A stretch of 64,000 bases of DNA from Blautia hydrogenotrophica DSM 10507 (GTDB lineage Bacteria; Bacillota; Clostridia; Lachnospirales; Lachnospiraceae): the NCBI RefSeq assembly GCF_034356035.1, contig NZ_CP136423.1, positions 2,480,001 to 2,544,000 of the forward strand, written 5' to 3'. Positions 50,786 through 59,252 of the stretch are shown piece by piece. The notes beneath the pieces were generated by a model that searched no databases, was not told the DNA's origin, and saw only the letters and a program-made list of their open reading frames with translations. Position numbers and translations under genes: made by a program. Each line of letters starts with the position of its first letter. The stretch's first letter is position 1.

Positions 50786-51672
50786 TTCTCTCCCTCCTTT
50801 TTCAAAACTCTGTCATTTTTCTGATTGTACAAAAACATCATCACAGCCATAGAACAGATCACCAGGTATCCTACCCAGCTTAACCAGTCCGGGATCTGTC
50901 CAAATATGATCAGCCCTAAAGTCGCTGAAAATATAATCTGAGAATAGTCATAAACTGAGATTTCCCGAGCCGGGGCACAGCAATAAGCCGCTGTGATGGA
51001 AAATTGTCCTCCGGCAGCCGATAGACCTGCCAGCAGCAAAATTCCAATCTGCGACAGACTCATATAGTGATAGTCAAAAAGCAGAAACGGCAGCGTTACC
51101 AAACAGGAAAATCCCGAGAAAAAGCACACGATAAATGGCCCTTTCTCGCCTCTTTCCCCTAGATAGCGGACAAAAGTATAGGCAATTCCAGCACCCAAGC
51201 CACCCAGCAGACCAATCACAGCCGGAAACAAATCCATTCCCACCACAGTAGGTTTTATGATAAATAGACTTCCTATGAAAGCTCCACCCACAGCCAGCGC
51301 CTGCACCGGCTTCACTCGTTCTTTCAAAATTAAATAACTGAATATCACCGCAAAAAACGGAGACATTTTATTCAGCATAGAAGCATCCGCCAGCACTAGA
51401 TGGTCTACCGCATAGTAATTGCACAGAATTCCAACGGTCCCAAAAATCGCACGGTAAAAAAGCGGAGCAATATTCTCTTTTTTCCCAGAAAACCAAATCC
51501 TTTTCCTAGCCATGATTATGACCGCAAAGAAAAATGCTACTAAGTTTCTAAAAAAGCTTTTCTGCACAGAAGGCAGGTCTCCCGCCAAATGTACAAACAT
51601 ATTCATCAACGCAAAACAAAAAGCAGAGATGATGATATAGATAATGCCCTTGTATTTCTGATTCATTCTCAT
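50782..51672 (-). CDS. EamA-family (DMT) permease
   Basis: A 296-residue transporter with ten hydrophobic helices in two EamA halves (residues about 8-140 and 150-285). The conserved start of each half (AFCFALMNMFVHLAG and LGAGIAYTFVRYLGERG) is seen. Substrates of the family vary from amino acids to metabolites and cannot be predicted. GAGAGG lies upstream; ATG 51672 or 51666 could be used. It is coupled to the lipase gene. Confidence 0.85.
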   Translation of the reverse strand: MRMNQKYKGIIYIIISAFCFALMNMFVHLAGDLPSVQKSFFRNLVAFFFAVIIMARKRIWFSGKKENIAPLFYRAIFGTVGILCNYYAVDHLVLADASMLNKMSPFFAVIFSYLILKERVKPVQALAVGGAFIGSLFIIKPTVVGMDLFPAVIGLLGGLGAGIAYTFVRYLGERGEKGPFIVCFFSGFSCLVTLPFLLFDYHYMSLSQIGILLLAGLSAAGGQFSITAAYCCAPAREISVYDYSQIIFSATLGLIIFGQIPDWLSWVGYLVICSMAVMMFLYNQKNDRVLKKEGEN

Positions 51673-51844
51673 CTAGCCTCTCTTCATTCTTTTCCTAGCT
51701 TCCCCCTCAATGAACAGGAAAGTAAAACACTAGAATTATTATACTTCTTCTCTACCTCATAGTAAATCTCAAATTTCGACATCTTTCCCAACTCTCATGT
51801 GACAAGATTCCAAACGCAGAAATCTCAGATACTCCCGACTGAAA

Positions 51845-52005
51845 GTAACAGTTCAGCCAGCGACATTTGCAAAACCATACTGCGTGCTTATCGTGGCTGA
51901 TGCCACCGTTTTACTCATGAAAAGACTCTCAACTCAGATGTACGTTTGCAATAACGTACCAGTATGTTTTATGCTTCTCTTACACTGTATGGCTGAAACT
52001 GTTAC
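51845..52005. repeat. Repeat family R3, copy b
   Basis: Terminal inverted repeats GTAACAGTTCAGCCA (51845-51859) and TGGCTGAAACTGTTAC (51990-52005) bound 161 bp. The interior carries GCTTATCGTGGCTGATGCC, a reverse-oriented relative of the copy a core. It fills much of the gene-free stretch 51673-52146; bases 51673-51844 show nothing recognisable. Confidence 0.72.
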
Positions 52006-52034
52006 GATCAAAAAGTAAAATCGCTGGATTTCAT

Positions 52035-52063
52035 TTGCTCTAAGCTTATAAATCTGATATAAT
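52035..52063 (+). promoter_or_regulatory. Promoter of the DUF5105-like gene
   Basis: TTGCTC (52035-52040), 17-bp spacer, TATAAT (52058-52063). Confidence 0.62.
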
Positions 52064-52146
52064 GGAATGGATTATCTACAATCACGAACTTACCTGTTTG
52101 TGCTGAAAAACGTGCTTTTAAAAGTACACACAGAATGGAGGATACT

Positions 52147-53268
52147 ATGAGAAAGCAACCAACAACCTTAGAAAATACAGAAGTTGCGGTAAAAAAGAAG
52201 TCCCGCGCTCCCATTGTCGCACTGATTTTGCTCTTGCTCTTGGTACTTTTAGGCTGTGCCGGCTATTACCTGCTGCTGAGAGAACAGCCTAAAAAGGCAG
52301 TTTCACGCTTCTTGGACTACGCAAAGGCATTTAATCTAGATGGCATGTCATCCTGTGTTCAAGGCAACAAACTAGAAGGCTTGGAAGAAAACAAACTGAA
52401 CTCTGAAGCTTACCAACCATTTTTTCAGGCTGTGAATCAAAAGCTAGAATACAAGATCACAGGTCTTGATTTTCACAAAGACAAGGCGACTGTCACCGTG
52501 GAAATCAATTATTTCGACGGAACTGAGACCTACAAGGAAGCCATAAGTGAATTCTTCCGTTCCGGTATGCAGCAGCTTTTCACTGGCGGAGATATGACCC
52601 CCAAAGAAAATGAAGAGCTTCTGGTAGGCATCCTGTCTGAGAAAGCTAAAAATCTCCCGGACAAGCTTACCACAACGACAGTGAAATATCCCTGTAAAAA
52701 GGTAGATAAGCAATGGAAAATCACAAAAGTTGACACAGACACCATCAATGTAATTACCGCCAATTTCGGCGCTTTCACAGAAGAACTTGAGAACTCCACA
52801 GAAGAGCTGAACGCTATGGAGTCTGAAGGAACCACAGCGGATGAGCCGCAGACACAAGACGCTGACTCTTCTGACGATACCCAGACTACCAGTACGGATG
52901 ATGGAATTTTAGATTACTCTTGCGACCGCTTTACTGTAAAATACGACCGCCATGAACTCGCGGAGGATTACAGTGGAAATCAATGTCTGCTCGTATATTA
53001 TAACTATACTAACACCAGCAGCGAAGCTACCCAGCCGATGGTAAACGTCTCTTTGAGAGCCGTTCAAAACAACGAGGCTTGTGAAGCTGCATTCCCAGTG
53101 GATGACAATGAAGCCATGGACAATTACATGGCAGAAATCCCTGCCGGCAACACCGTGTCTGTCTGCCAATCTTTTGAGTTAAAGGACACCTCCGATGTAA
53201 CCTTGGAACTCTCTGAAGCTTACTCCTTCAATGAAGATGTGGACACACAGACTCTAAAGCTTCAATAG
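52147..53268 (+). CDS. Membrane-anchored surface protein, DUF5105-like
   Basis: A 373-residue extracytoplasmic protein. A basic start (VKKKSRAP) is followed by one helix, IVALILLLLLVLLGCAGYY, a signal anchor with a Cys near its end that could be lipidated. Residues 55-220 form a DUF4878/nuclear-transport-factor-like region (KAVSRFLDYAKAFNLDGM, then KVDKQWKITKVD). An Asp/Ser/Thr-rich linker spans 225-265 and a DUF5105-like beta domain ends the protein. The start has GGAGG upstream. Function unknown. Confidence 0.75.
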   Translation: MRKQPTTLENTEVAVKKKSRAPIVALILLLLLVLLGCAGYYLLLREQPKKAVSRFLDYAKAFNLDGMSSCVQGNKLEGLEENKLNSEAYQPFFQAVNQKLEYKITGLDFHKDKATVTVEINYFDGTETYKEAISEFFRSGMQQLFTGGDMTPKENEELLVGILSEKAKNLPDKLTTTTVKYPCKKVDKQWKITKVDTDTINVITANFGAFTEELENSTEELNAMESEGTTADEPQTQDADSSDDTQTTSTDDGILDYSCDRFTVKYDRHELAEDYSGNQCLLVYYNYTNTSSEATQPMVNVSLRAVQNNEACEAAFPVDDNEAMDNYMAEIPAGNTVSVCQSFELKDTSDVTLELSEAYSFNEDVDTQTLKLQ

Positions 53269-53367
53269 TCGAAACATTGACCATCAGTTCGTTACTTTTT
53301 GAAAGACTTTGCAGTGTATATTTTTCCCCATAATTCACATACTAAATCCGAGAAAGGATGGTGAATT

Positions 53368-53586
53368 ATGGGGAATAAATTTTTAGGTTATTTTGCTTTG
53401 ACCATTGCCATAATCGGAGCAGTTAACTGGGGATTGATCGGATTTTTAGATTTTAATTTGGTGTCTTTCCTCTTCGGTAAGATGTCCTGGTTCTCACGAA
53501 TCATTTACGCATTAGTAGGACTTTGCGGACTATACCTGATTTCTTTCTACGGAAACATGAAATCTGAGACGAATTCATCTAACTAA
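53368..53586 (+). CDS. DUF378 family small membrane protein
   Basis: A 72-residue membrane protein with two helices. FLGYFALTIAIIGAVNWGLIG and LVGLCGLYLISFYG match the DUF378 pattern (GAVNWGLxG, GxxGLY). GAAAGGATGG precedes the start. Function of the family is unknown. Confidence 0.85.
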   Translation: MGNKFLGYFALTIAIIGAVNWGLIGFLDFNLVSFLFGKMSWFSRIIYALVGLCGLYLISFYGNMKSETNSSN

Positions 53587-53603
53587 TACAGGAGGTGCGA
53601 AAT

Positions 53604-53816
53604 ATGACTTATGATCCGAAGCTTCCGCCTTCCTGCCAAGCCGCTCAGGACCAAATGATTGACATTCTCAGGGAAGAGGATGCCCAGGCAAGCTGCTGTT
53701 ATAAGGTAGCCGAACTGCCAGATGCCTGCCTGAAAAAAATTCACGAATTTGAGCGGGAATTAAACAAACAAGGCTACTGGAACTTGGCATTGGTTGCATA
53801 TCAGATGGAAAACTAG
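53604..53816 (+). CDS. Conserved-looking small protein, function unknown
   Basis: A 70-residue soluble protein with Cys pairs (PSCQ, ASCCYK, DACLK) and an amphipathic C-terminal helix. AGGAGGTGCGAAAT precedes the ATG at 53604, one of the best ribosome sites in the window, which supports real translation. It follows the DUF378 gene by 17 bases and shares its terminator. Confidence 0.68.
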   Translation: MTYDPKLPPSCQAAQDQMIDILREEDAQASCCYKVAELPDACLKKIHEFERELNKQGYWNLALVAYQMEN

Positions 53817-53834
53817 AGACATTTGAATGTCGCA

Positions 53835-53872
53835 CAAAAAGGCTGTCACAGATTCTAAGTGACAGCCTTTTC
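53835..53872. terminator. Bidirectional terminator between the small ORF and tRNA-Gly
   Basis: AAGGCTGTCAC (53839-53849) and GTGACAGCCTT (53859-53869), with A-run and T-run on opposite sides. Confidence 0.85.
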
Positions 53873-53876
53873 TCAG

Positions 53877-53949
53877 AGCGATAGACGGGGCTCGAACCCG
53901 CGGTCTCGACCTTGGCAAGGTCGCGCGTTACCAACTACGCCACTATCGC
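53877..53949 (-). tRNA. tRNA-Gly(GCC)
   Basis: The acceptor stem GCGATAG/CTATCGC, anticodon arm CGACC-TTGCCAA-GGTCG with anticodon GCC, and T-arm GCGGGTTCGAGCCCCGT all close. The 3' CCA is not encoded. Confidence 0.96.
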
Positions 53950-54046
53950 ATTTTCTTTTTCTGCAAAGCCTTCAATAACCTTGCCTGATTATATTACTAA
54001 ATCCTGTAAAAAAAGTCAAGCAAAAAATTCATATTTTTTAAATTTG

Positions 54047-54143
54047 GGACAACGATTAGGCATATGGCGCTTAATCACAAGCAAAGATTCCGCTGCATAC
54101 ACTGCGGCCAGCTCACAGCATCGCTATTTGCTGGCCGTTGTCC
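54047..54143. repeat. Repeat family R3, short diverged copy c
   Basis: Bounded by GGACAACG and CGTTGTCC. The interior (AGGCATATGGCGCTTAATCA, then CAAGCAAAGATT) closely follows 42345-42375 of copy a, but the outer ends differ. Confidence 0.65.
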
Positions 54144-54149
54144 GACAAA

Positions 54150-54920
54150 TTATTGATAGTAACGCAGAACATGTTCCGGATAATACTGATCCCCATAATC
54201 CCAAGGCCCTGCGTTTTCCCGGTAAGGATCGTCCTCTCCCCGCTTTTTTTCCTTACTCGCATATTTGGCAAAAGCCTGCGCATTCTCCTCGGTCCACTGG
54301 GTCTGCCCCTCCCGGCTCAGATAGTTTAAATAATCGCTGCCAAAATTATATGCCTGAAGCGCAATCTTTATCCGGTCCAAGTCCTCCGGTCCGCTGCATC
54401 CTGCCTGCTGTAAATTATCCCGCAGTTCCTGGATTCCGCACTGTAACGAATATTCTGTGTCCGTGATTCCGTTGGGCTCCCGGGGATACCGTTCATTAAA
54501 TTTGCACTCAGAAGACTGCATCACATCCACTAGTTTTCCTGAGCTTTCCTGCATCATCACGGCCAAGATCAAATCCACATACTCTCCCATATCATAATTG
54601 TCGGCAAGTTTTTCTACAACCGGACGATACGCTTCGCATTCACTGCTCAAAGCGTTTTCTTTTGAAATTTCTCCCTCTTGGCCTGCGATTTTTAAGATTC
54701 CCCTGACGCCAAAAAACAATCCCACTGCAAGCAAAATCAAACAGAATCCCATGATTAAAAGTGCCAAAATTCGCCTTCTTCTCAAAGCCCTTGCCCTTCT
54801 TCTGCGTGCAGCAAGAGCCCTTCTTCTGGCTGCGGCTGAACGGGCAGCCGCACCGGAGACATTGCCATTTTTTTGCGGCCTGCCCAAAGCTCCAGCACCC
54901 TTTTTCTTATGTCTGTCCAT
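54150..54920 (-). CDS. Lysozyme-like (CwlT/transglycosylase-type) membrane-anchored protein
   Basis: A 256-residue protein. The N-terminal 50 residues are remarkably Arg/Ala-rich (AARSAAARRRALAARRRRAR). A single helix (about 51-72, ILALLIMGFCLILLAVGLFF) anchors it, and residues 95-256 form a lysozyme-like fold: ILAVMMQESSGK holds the catalytic Glu, SLQCGIQELR and IALQAYNFG follow, as in the muramidase domain of Tn916 Orf14/CwlT. No NlpC/P60 domain is attached. It should cut glycan strands outside the membrane. Confidence 0.87.
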   Translation of the reverse strand: MDRHKKKGAGALGRPQKNGNVSGAAARSAAARRRALAARRRRARALRRRRILALLIMGFCLILLAVGLFFGVRGILKIAGQEGEISKENALSSECEAYRPVVEKLADNYDMGEYVDLILAVMMQESSGKLVDVMQSSECKFNERYPREPNGITDTEYSLQCGIQELRDNLQQAGCSGPEDLDRIKIALQAYNFGSDYLNYLSREGQTQWTEENAQAFAKYASKEKKRGEDDPYRENAGPWDYGDQYYPEHVLRYYQ

Positions 54921-54964
54921 AAATGTTCCTCTTAGCAGAAGACAGCCTCATAAGCTGCATCTCC

Positions 54965-56773
54965 TTACCCTAGAGTCAGCGACTCCATCTCCTCTAAATA
55001 CCTCTCAAACATTCTCAGAGCCTCTGTCACCGGCTGCGGGCTGGTCATATCCACTCCGCAGATTTTTAAAAGCTCCACCGGGTCCATAGAGCTGCCGCCG
55101 CTGAGAAATCTCTTATACTTCTCCACAATTTCCGGCTCCCCATCTATGATCTTCTGGCTGATTGCAATCGCCGCTGAAAATCCTGTCGCATACTGATAAA
55201 CATAAAATGGAGTATAGAAATGGGGAATTCTGGCCCATTCCAGTGCAATCTGCTCATCTATTTCCATTCCCTCTCCAAAATAAACCCGATTTAATTCCCG
55301 ATAGATTTCGCAGAGCACATTTGCAGTGAGACTCTCTCCTAGCGCACATTTTTCATGAACAATCTTCTCAAACTCCGCAAACATCGTCTGGCGGTATACC
55401 GTGGTCCGAAACTGCTCCAAAAAATAATTAATCAAATACGCTTTTTCTGAATCATCCCTGGCTTTTCCAATCAGATCATGAATCAGCAAAGATTCATTGC
55501 AGGTGGATGCGACTTCCGCCACAAAGATTCGGTATCCTGCATAAGGATACGGCTGTGCATGGTCTGAATACCAGCTGTGCAGCGCATGTCCCATCTCGTG
55601 AGCCAGGGTAAATACATGATTCAGCGTCCCATTATAGTTCAGCAGGACATAGGGATGGGTTCCATAAGCCCCCCAGGAATAAGCTCCGCTGCGTTTTCCT
55701 TGATTTTCATAGACATCAATCCATCCTTCATCAAACCCCTTTTGCAGCAATTCCTGGTAGTCTTCACCCAAAGCGGCCAATCCTTCCTTGACCATGGCTT
55801 TTGCCTGTTCAAAAGAGTATCTCTTTTTTTCCGATGAGACCAAGGGAGTGTATAGGTCATACATGTGCAGCACATCCACCCCCAAAAGACGCCTGCGAAG
55901 CTCCACGTACCGGTGCAAGGCTGGGAGCGCCTGATGTACCGCCGTCAGAAGCTGGTCATACACTTCCACCGGTATATTGCCTCCATCTAGAGCGGCTGCC
56001 CGGGCAGACGGGTAGTTTCTCATCTTCGCAAAAAAGCCCGCTTGCTTGACGTTTGCCTCAAACGTAGCTGCCAGCGTATTCTGAAACTGTCCGTAGGTTC
56101 CATAAAGCCGTTCAAACGCTGCCTTTCTGACACTTCGGTCGCTGCTCTCCAAAAACTGCGCATATCTGCCGTGAGTCAGCTCCACAGAATTTCCTTCTTC
56201 GTCCTGCACAGCTCCAAATCGAAGATCTGCATTGTTAAACATGGAAAAAATGTTTTCCGGTCCATTGGCAATCTGAGAGACCTGAGCCATCACCTCTTCC
56301 ATTTCCTTTGACAACACATGTTTCCTGGTTCGAAAAATTTCTTCCATATATCTTTTGTACAGCCGCAATTTTTCATTCTCTTCCAGAAACCTTTCAAAAA
56401 GCTCCTCTGTCAATTCCATCAGCTCAGGTTCCAAAAAGGAAAACGCTCCCTGAGCCTTTACCATCAGATTCTGGGCCCGTCCAGACAACTGTTGATACAC
56501 ACTGTTCCCAGTGTCCTCATGATATCTCTGGTTCGCATAGACATACAGCCGCTCCAAGAGCATCTGAATCCTGTCCCGTTCCTGCAAAGCCTCAAAAAGA
56601 ACTTTTGCGCTCTTTGCCAGTCTTCCCTGAAATTTCTGATAGCCATCCAGTCCTCGCTGCGTCTCCTTATACTCCCTCTCCCATTCACTTTCATTTGCAT
56701 AGAGATCTTGAATTCTCCACTGATCACTCTTTGCTATCTCTGATCTCTTTGGCAGTTGATTCTTCTGGCTCAT
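54965..56773 (-). CDS. pepF: Oligoendopeptidase F
   Basis: A 602-residue M3B metallopeptidase of full length. The zinc site is LAHEMGHALHSW near residue 385, with the third ligand Glu in EVASTCNE about 28 residues on. An N-terminal helical lid domain precedes it and a C-terminal YQYATGFSAAIAIS segment is typical. It cleaves short peptides in the cytoplasm. It lies 44 bases before the lysozyme-like gene on the same strand. Confidence 0.94.
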   Translation of the reverse strand: MSQKNQLPKRSEIAKSDQWRIQDLYANESEWEREYKETQRGLDGYQKFQGRLAKSAKVLFEALQERDRIQMLLERLYVYANQRYHEDTGNSVYQQLSGRAQNLMVKAQGAFSFLEPELMELTEELFERFLEENEKLRLYKRYMEEIFRTRKHVLSKEMEEVMAQVSQIANGPENIFSMFNNADLRFGAVQDEEGNSVELTHGRYAQFLESSDRSVRKAAFERLYGTYGQFQNTLAATFEANVKQAGFFAKMRNYPSARAAALDGGNIPVEVYDQLLTAVHQALPALHRYVELRRRLLGVDVLHMYDLYTPLVSSEKKRYSFEQAKAMVKEGLAALGEDYQELLQKGFDEGWIDVYENQGKRSGAYSWGAYGTHPYVLLNYNGTLNHVFTLAHEMGHALHSWYSDHAQPYPYAGYRIFVAEVASTCNESLLIHDLIGKARDDSEKAYLINYFLEQFRTTVYRQTMFAEFEKIVHEKCALGESLTANVLCEIYRELNRVYFGEGMEIDEQIALEWARIPHFYTPFYVYQYATGFSAAIAISQKIIDGEPEIVEKYKRFLSGGSSMDPVELLKICGVDMTSPQPVTEALRMFERYLEEMESLTLG

Positions 56774-56903
56774 CCTATTCCTCTCTTTCCAATATTTTTA
56801 TCTATCATAGGCCGTAGGCACCGCGAAAAAAGCGATACTATGCGCAGATATCATTCCCACTCTGTGGGCATTATATCCCAAAAACATTTTTTTGAAAACC
56901 CTA

Positions 56904-56960
56904 TTGACAATTTCTTTTTTCGAATGTATTATTGTATTAATCACTTAGTACAATAATACA
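56904..56960 (+). promoter_or_regulatory. Promoter and GntR operator of the ABC cassette
   Basis: TTGACA (56904-56909), 17-bp spacer, TATTAT (56927-56932). TGTATTATTGTA (56925-56936) and TACAATAATACA (56949-56960) are perfect 12-bp inverted arms with a 12-bp gap, covering the -10 and start: an autorepression site. Confidence 0.8.
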
Positions 56961-56986
56961 ATTAAAAAATGAAAGGAGCTTTGTAA

Positions 56987-57358
56987 ATGTCATGGAAACT
57001 CAACTCCAACCTCCCCATATATGCACAGATCGTTGAACACGTACAATTAGATATTATCGCCGGGCGCTACCATCCTGGAGATCGTCTCCCTTCTGTTCGA
57101 GATTTGGCTTCCGAGGCAGCTGTCAATCCAAACACTATGCAAAAAGCCCTATCCGAACTAGAAAGAAATGGATTGGTCTATTCGCAGCGGACCAGCGGAC
57201 GTTTTATCACGGAGGACATCACTATGATAGAAAAAATGAAAGAAGACCTGGCGACTGCCAGAATCAAGGAATTTCTCAGTACTATGAATCAGATGGGGTT
57301 TCACCGACAAGAAATCCTGTCTCTGATCGAAAAAATTCAAAAGGAGGATGCCAAATGA
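56987..57358 (+). CDS. GntR-family regulator, YtrA subfamily
   Basis: A 123-residue regulator: a winged helix (residues 1-75, IYAQIVEHVQLDIIAGRYHPGDRLPSVRDLA in pieces, NPNTMQKALSELERNGLV) and a short helical dimerisation tail. This is the YtrA type, which controls neighbouring ABC transporter genes in response to envelope stress. Its stop overlaps the ATPase start (ATGA). A perfect inverted repeat covers its own promoter. Confidence 0.93.
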   Translation: MSWKLNSNLPIYAQIVEHVQLDIIAGRYHPGDRLPSVRDLASEAAVNPNTMQKALSELERNGLVYSQRTSGRFITEDITMIEKMKEDLATARIKEFLSTMNQMGFHRQEILSLIEKIQKEDAK

Positions 57359-58053
57359 GTACCATTTTAGAGTGTCGAAACCTCACAAAGACCTATGGAG
57401 CCAAGAAAGCCTTAGATCACATAAATCTAAAATTAGATTCTGGTAAAATTATCGGCCTGCTTGGGCCTAACGGCAGTGGAAAAACGACGATTTTAAAACT
57501 GATCAACCGTCTCTTGACAGTCTCAGACGGACAACTTTTGATAGACGGCATGGAACCTGGAGTAAAAACCAAAGCAATCGTGGCCTATCTACCGGAACGT
57601 ACTTATCTGAATCCCAATATGAAAATTTACGAGATTCTTAACTATTTTTCAGATTTCTACGAAGATTTTGACCGAGGCAGAGCCGAAAATATGCTCCAAA
57701 AGCTGAATCTTTCCACCCAGGCCCGCATAAAAACTCTCTCCAAAGGCAGCCGGGAAAAAGTACAGCTGGTGCTGGTGATGAGCCGCCGCGCAAAACTCTA
57801 CTGTCTGGATGAGCCTATTGCCGGAGTGGACCCCGCCGCCCGTGAGTATATCTTAAATACCATCTTAAACAATTACGACGAAAATGCGACGATTTTAATC
57901 TCCACACATTTGATTGCCGATGTGGAAAACATTCTGGATGAGGTAGTTTTCATCAAAGACGGAAAAATACGCATGCATGAATCCGTAGATGACATTCGTT
58001 TTCTCAAGCAAAAATCTGTAGATGAATTATTCCGGGAGGTATTTCAATGTTAA
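57355..58053 (+). CDS. ABC transporter ATP-binding protein
   Basis: A 232-residue ATPase: Walker A GPNGSGKTT, Walker B LYCLDEPIAGVDP and H-loop STHLIAD. The signature is LSKGSREK, a deviation from LSGGQ seen in the YtrB/BcrA group. It is flanked by the GntR regulator and the permease with overlaps on both sides, so the three are produced together. Confidence 0.93.
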   Translation: MSTILECRNLTKTYGAKKALDHINLKLDSGKIIGLLGPNGSGKTTILKLINRLLTVSDGQLLIDGMEPGVKTKAIVAYLPERTYLNPNMKIYEILNYFSDFYEDFDRGRAENMLQKLNLSTQARIKTLSKGSREKVQLVLVMSRRAKLYCLDEPIAGVDPAAREYILNTILNNYDENATILISTHLIADVENILDEVVFIKDGKIRMHESVDDIRFLKQKSVDELFREVFQC

Positions 58054-58832
58054 GCAAATTGATAAAATATGACTTAAAAGCAGTTTCCCCAGTTCTGCTG
58101 ACCATACATGGCGCAGTTCTGATACTGTCTTTGCTGGGACATTTTTTCATGTCTCTGCTGCATATAAAACCTTTTGATACCATATTCTCTTCTATTTACA
58201 CGGTGACTCTTCTGACAGCCATCGGAGCTGTCGCCCTAGCCACTATCGTCTATCTTGGCATGCGCTATCACCGCAATCTGTACACAGACGAGGGATACCT
58301 GACGAATACGCTGCCAGTCACCGCGAACTGCCATGTCCTCTCCAAATATCTATGCGGAGTACTCTGGTCCTTCCTCGATGCGGCCGTAATTCTGCTATGT
58401 GTATTCATTTTTCTGAACGATGAACTCTTTGAATTTTGCCAGGCCGTGTCAGCATACATCCCTGCAAATTTGTTCCTGCTGACAATAGCCACTGTAATCC
58501 TGGAACTTTTTATCTCCTGTCTGTCCGTCTACTGCGCCGTGGGCATTGGAAATCTTTTTCACGGCCACCGGGTCATGGGATGTATTGGAGGCTACGTTCT
58601 GCTCTACCTGATCAACCAGGTGATAGGGCTGATACTGGCGTTTCCTTTTTTTACCAATGAGACCATTCGAAACGCTGAATCCGCTGACGCGAATAGCCCT
58701 GAGGTGCTCTATGAAGTCTCTCAGATCTTAGGCAGAATACTTATTCTCTCCTTGATACTCAGCATTATCATTGGTATTATATATTATATTGTATGTGTCA
58801 AATTGCTGGATAAAAAATTAGAAATGGATTAA
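58047..58832 (+). CDS. ABC-2-type permease
   Basis: A 261-residue integral membrane protein with six hydrophobic segments, starting LIKYDLKAVSPVLLTIHG. It overlaps the ATPase gene by 7 bases. With the GntR regulator it forms a YtrA-type cassette, usually induced by wall-active compounds; the substrate here is unknown. Confidence 0.87.
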   Translation: MLSKLIKYDLKAVSPVLLTIHGAVLILSLLGHFFMSLLHIKPFDTIFSSIYTVTLLTAIGAVALATIVYLGMRYHRNLYTDEGYLTNTLPVTANCHVLSKYLCGVLWSFLDAAVILLCVFIFLNDELFEFCQAVSAYIPANLFLLTIATVILELFISCLSVYCAVGIGNLFHGHRVMGCIGGYVLLYLINQVIGLILAFPFFTNETIRNAESADANSPEVLYEVSQILGRILILSLILSIIIGIIYYIVCVKLLDKKLEMD

Positions 58833-58850
58833 CAGAAAGGATGATTTAAA

Positions 58851-59171
58851 ATGTTGCTTACAACGACTCATGTACTTCAGGGAAGAACTTATGAGGAACT
58901 AGGCCTCGCAGAAGGCGCTACCATCCAGACCGTACATTTTGGCAAAGACTTTATGAATGGCCTAAAGACACTGGTAGGCGGAGAGCTCACCTCTTATTGC
59001 GAGATGATGGAGAAGGCCCGCGTGATCGCCACAGACCGCCTGATCGCCTGTGCCGAAAAAATGGGAGCGGACGCGGTGATCGGAGTATCCTACACCACAA
59101 ATTCTATCGCTTCCTCTGCTGCCGAGATTCTCGCCTACGGAACTGCGATTCGTTTTACTGACGGTAAATAA
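58851..59171 (+). CDS. YbjQ/UPF0145 family protein
   Basis: A 106-residue protein of the YbjQ family, which forms a small pentameric beta-barrel. KARVIATDRLIACAEKMGADAVIGVSY (in pieces) and the final YGTAIRF are typical. It starts 19 bases after the permease and shares its transcript, with a strong terminator after it. Its biochemical role is not known. Confidence 0.88.
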   Translation: MLLTTTHVLQGRTYEELGLAEGATIQTVHFGKDFMNGLKTLVGGELTSYCEMMEKARVIATDRLIACAEKMGADAVIGVSYTTNSIASSAAEILAYGTAIRFTDGK

Positions 59172-59198
59172 GAAAATTGAAGCAGTATTTTTTACAGC

Positions 59199-59243
59199 AA
59201 ATTGCCGGAAACCCACAACGGGTACCCGGCAATTTGTTTTTTT
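59199..59243 (+). terminator. Terminator of the GntR-ABC-YbjQ operon
   Basis: AAATTGCCGG (59199-59208) and CCGGCAATTT (59226-59235), then GTTTTTTT. It faces the end of purH and could also act in reverse. Confidence 0.88.
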
Positions 59244-59252
59244 ATTATTCTT

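Noticed and set aside
53912..54466. Plus-strand frame of 184 codons
   Set aside because: It runs antisense through tRNA-Gly, R3 copy c and the lysozyme-like gene.
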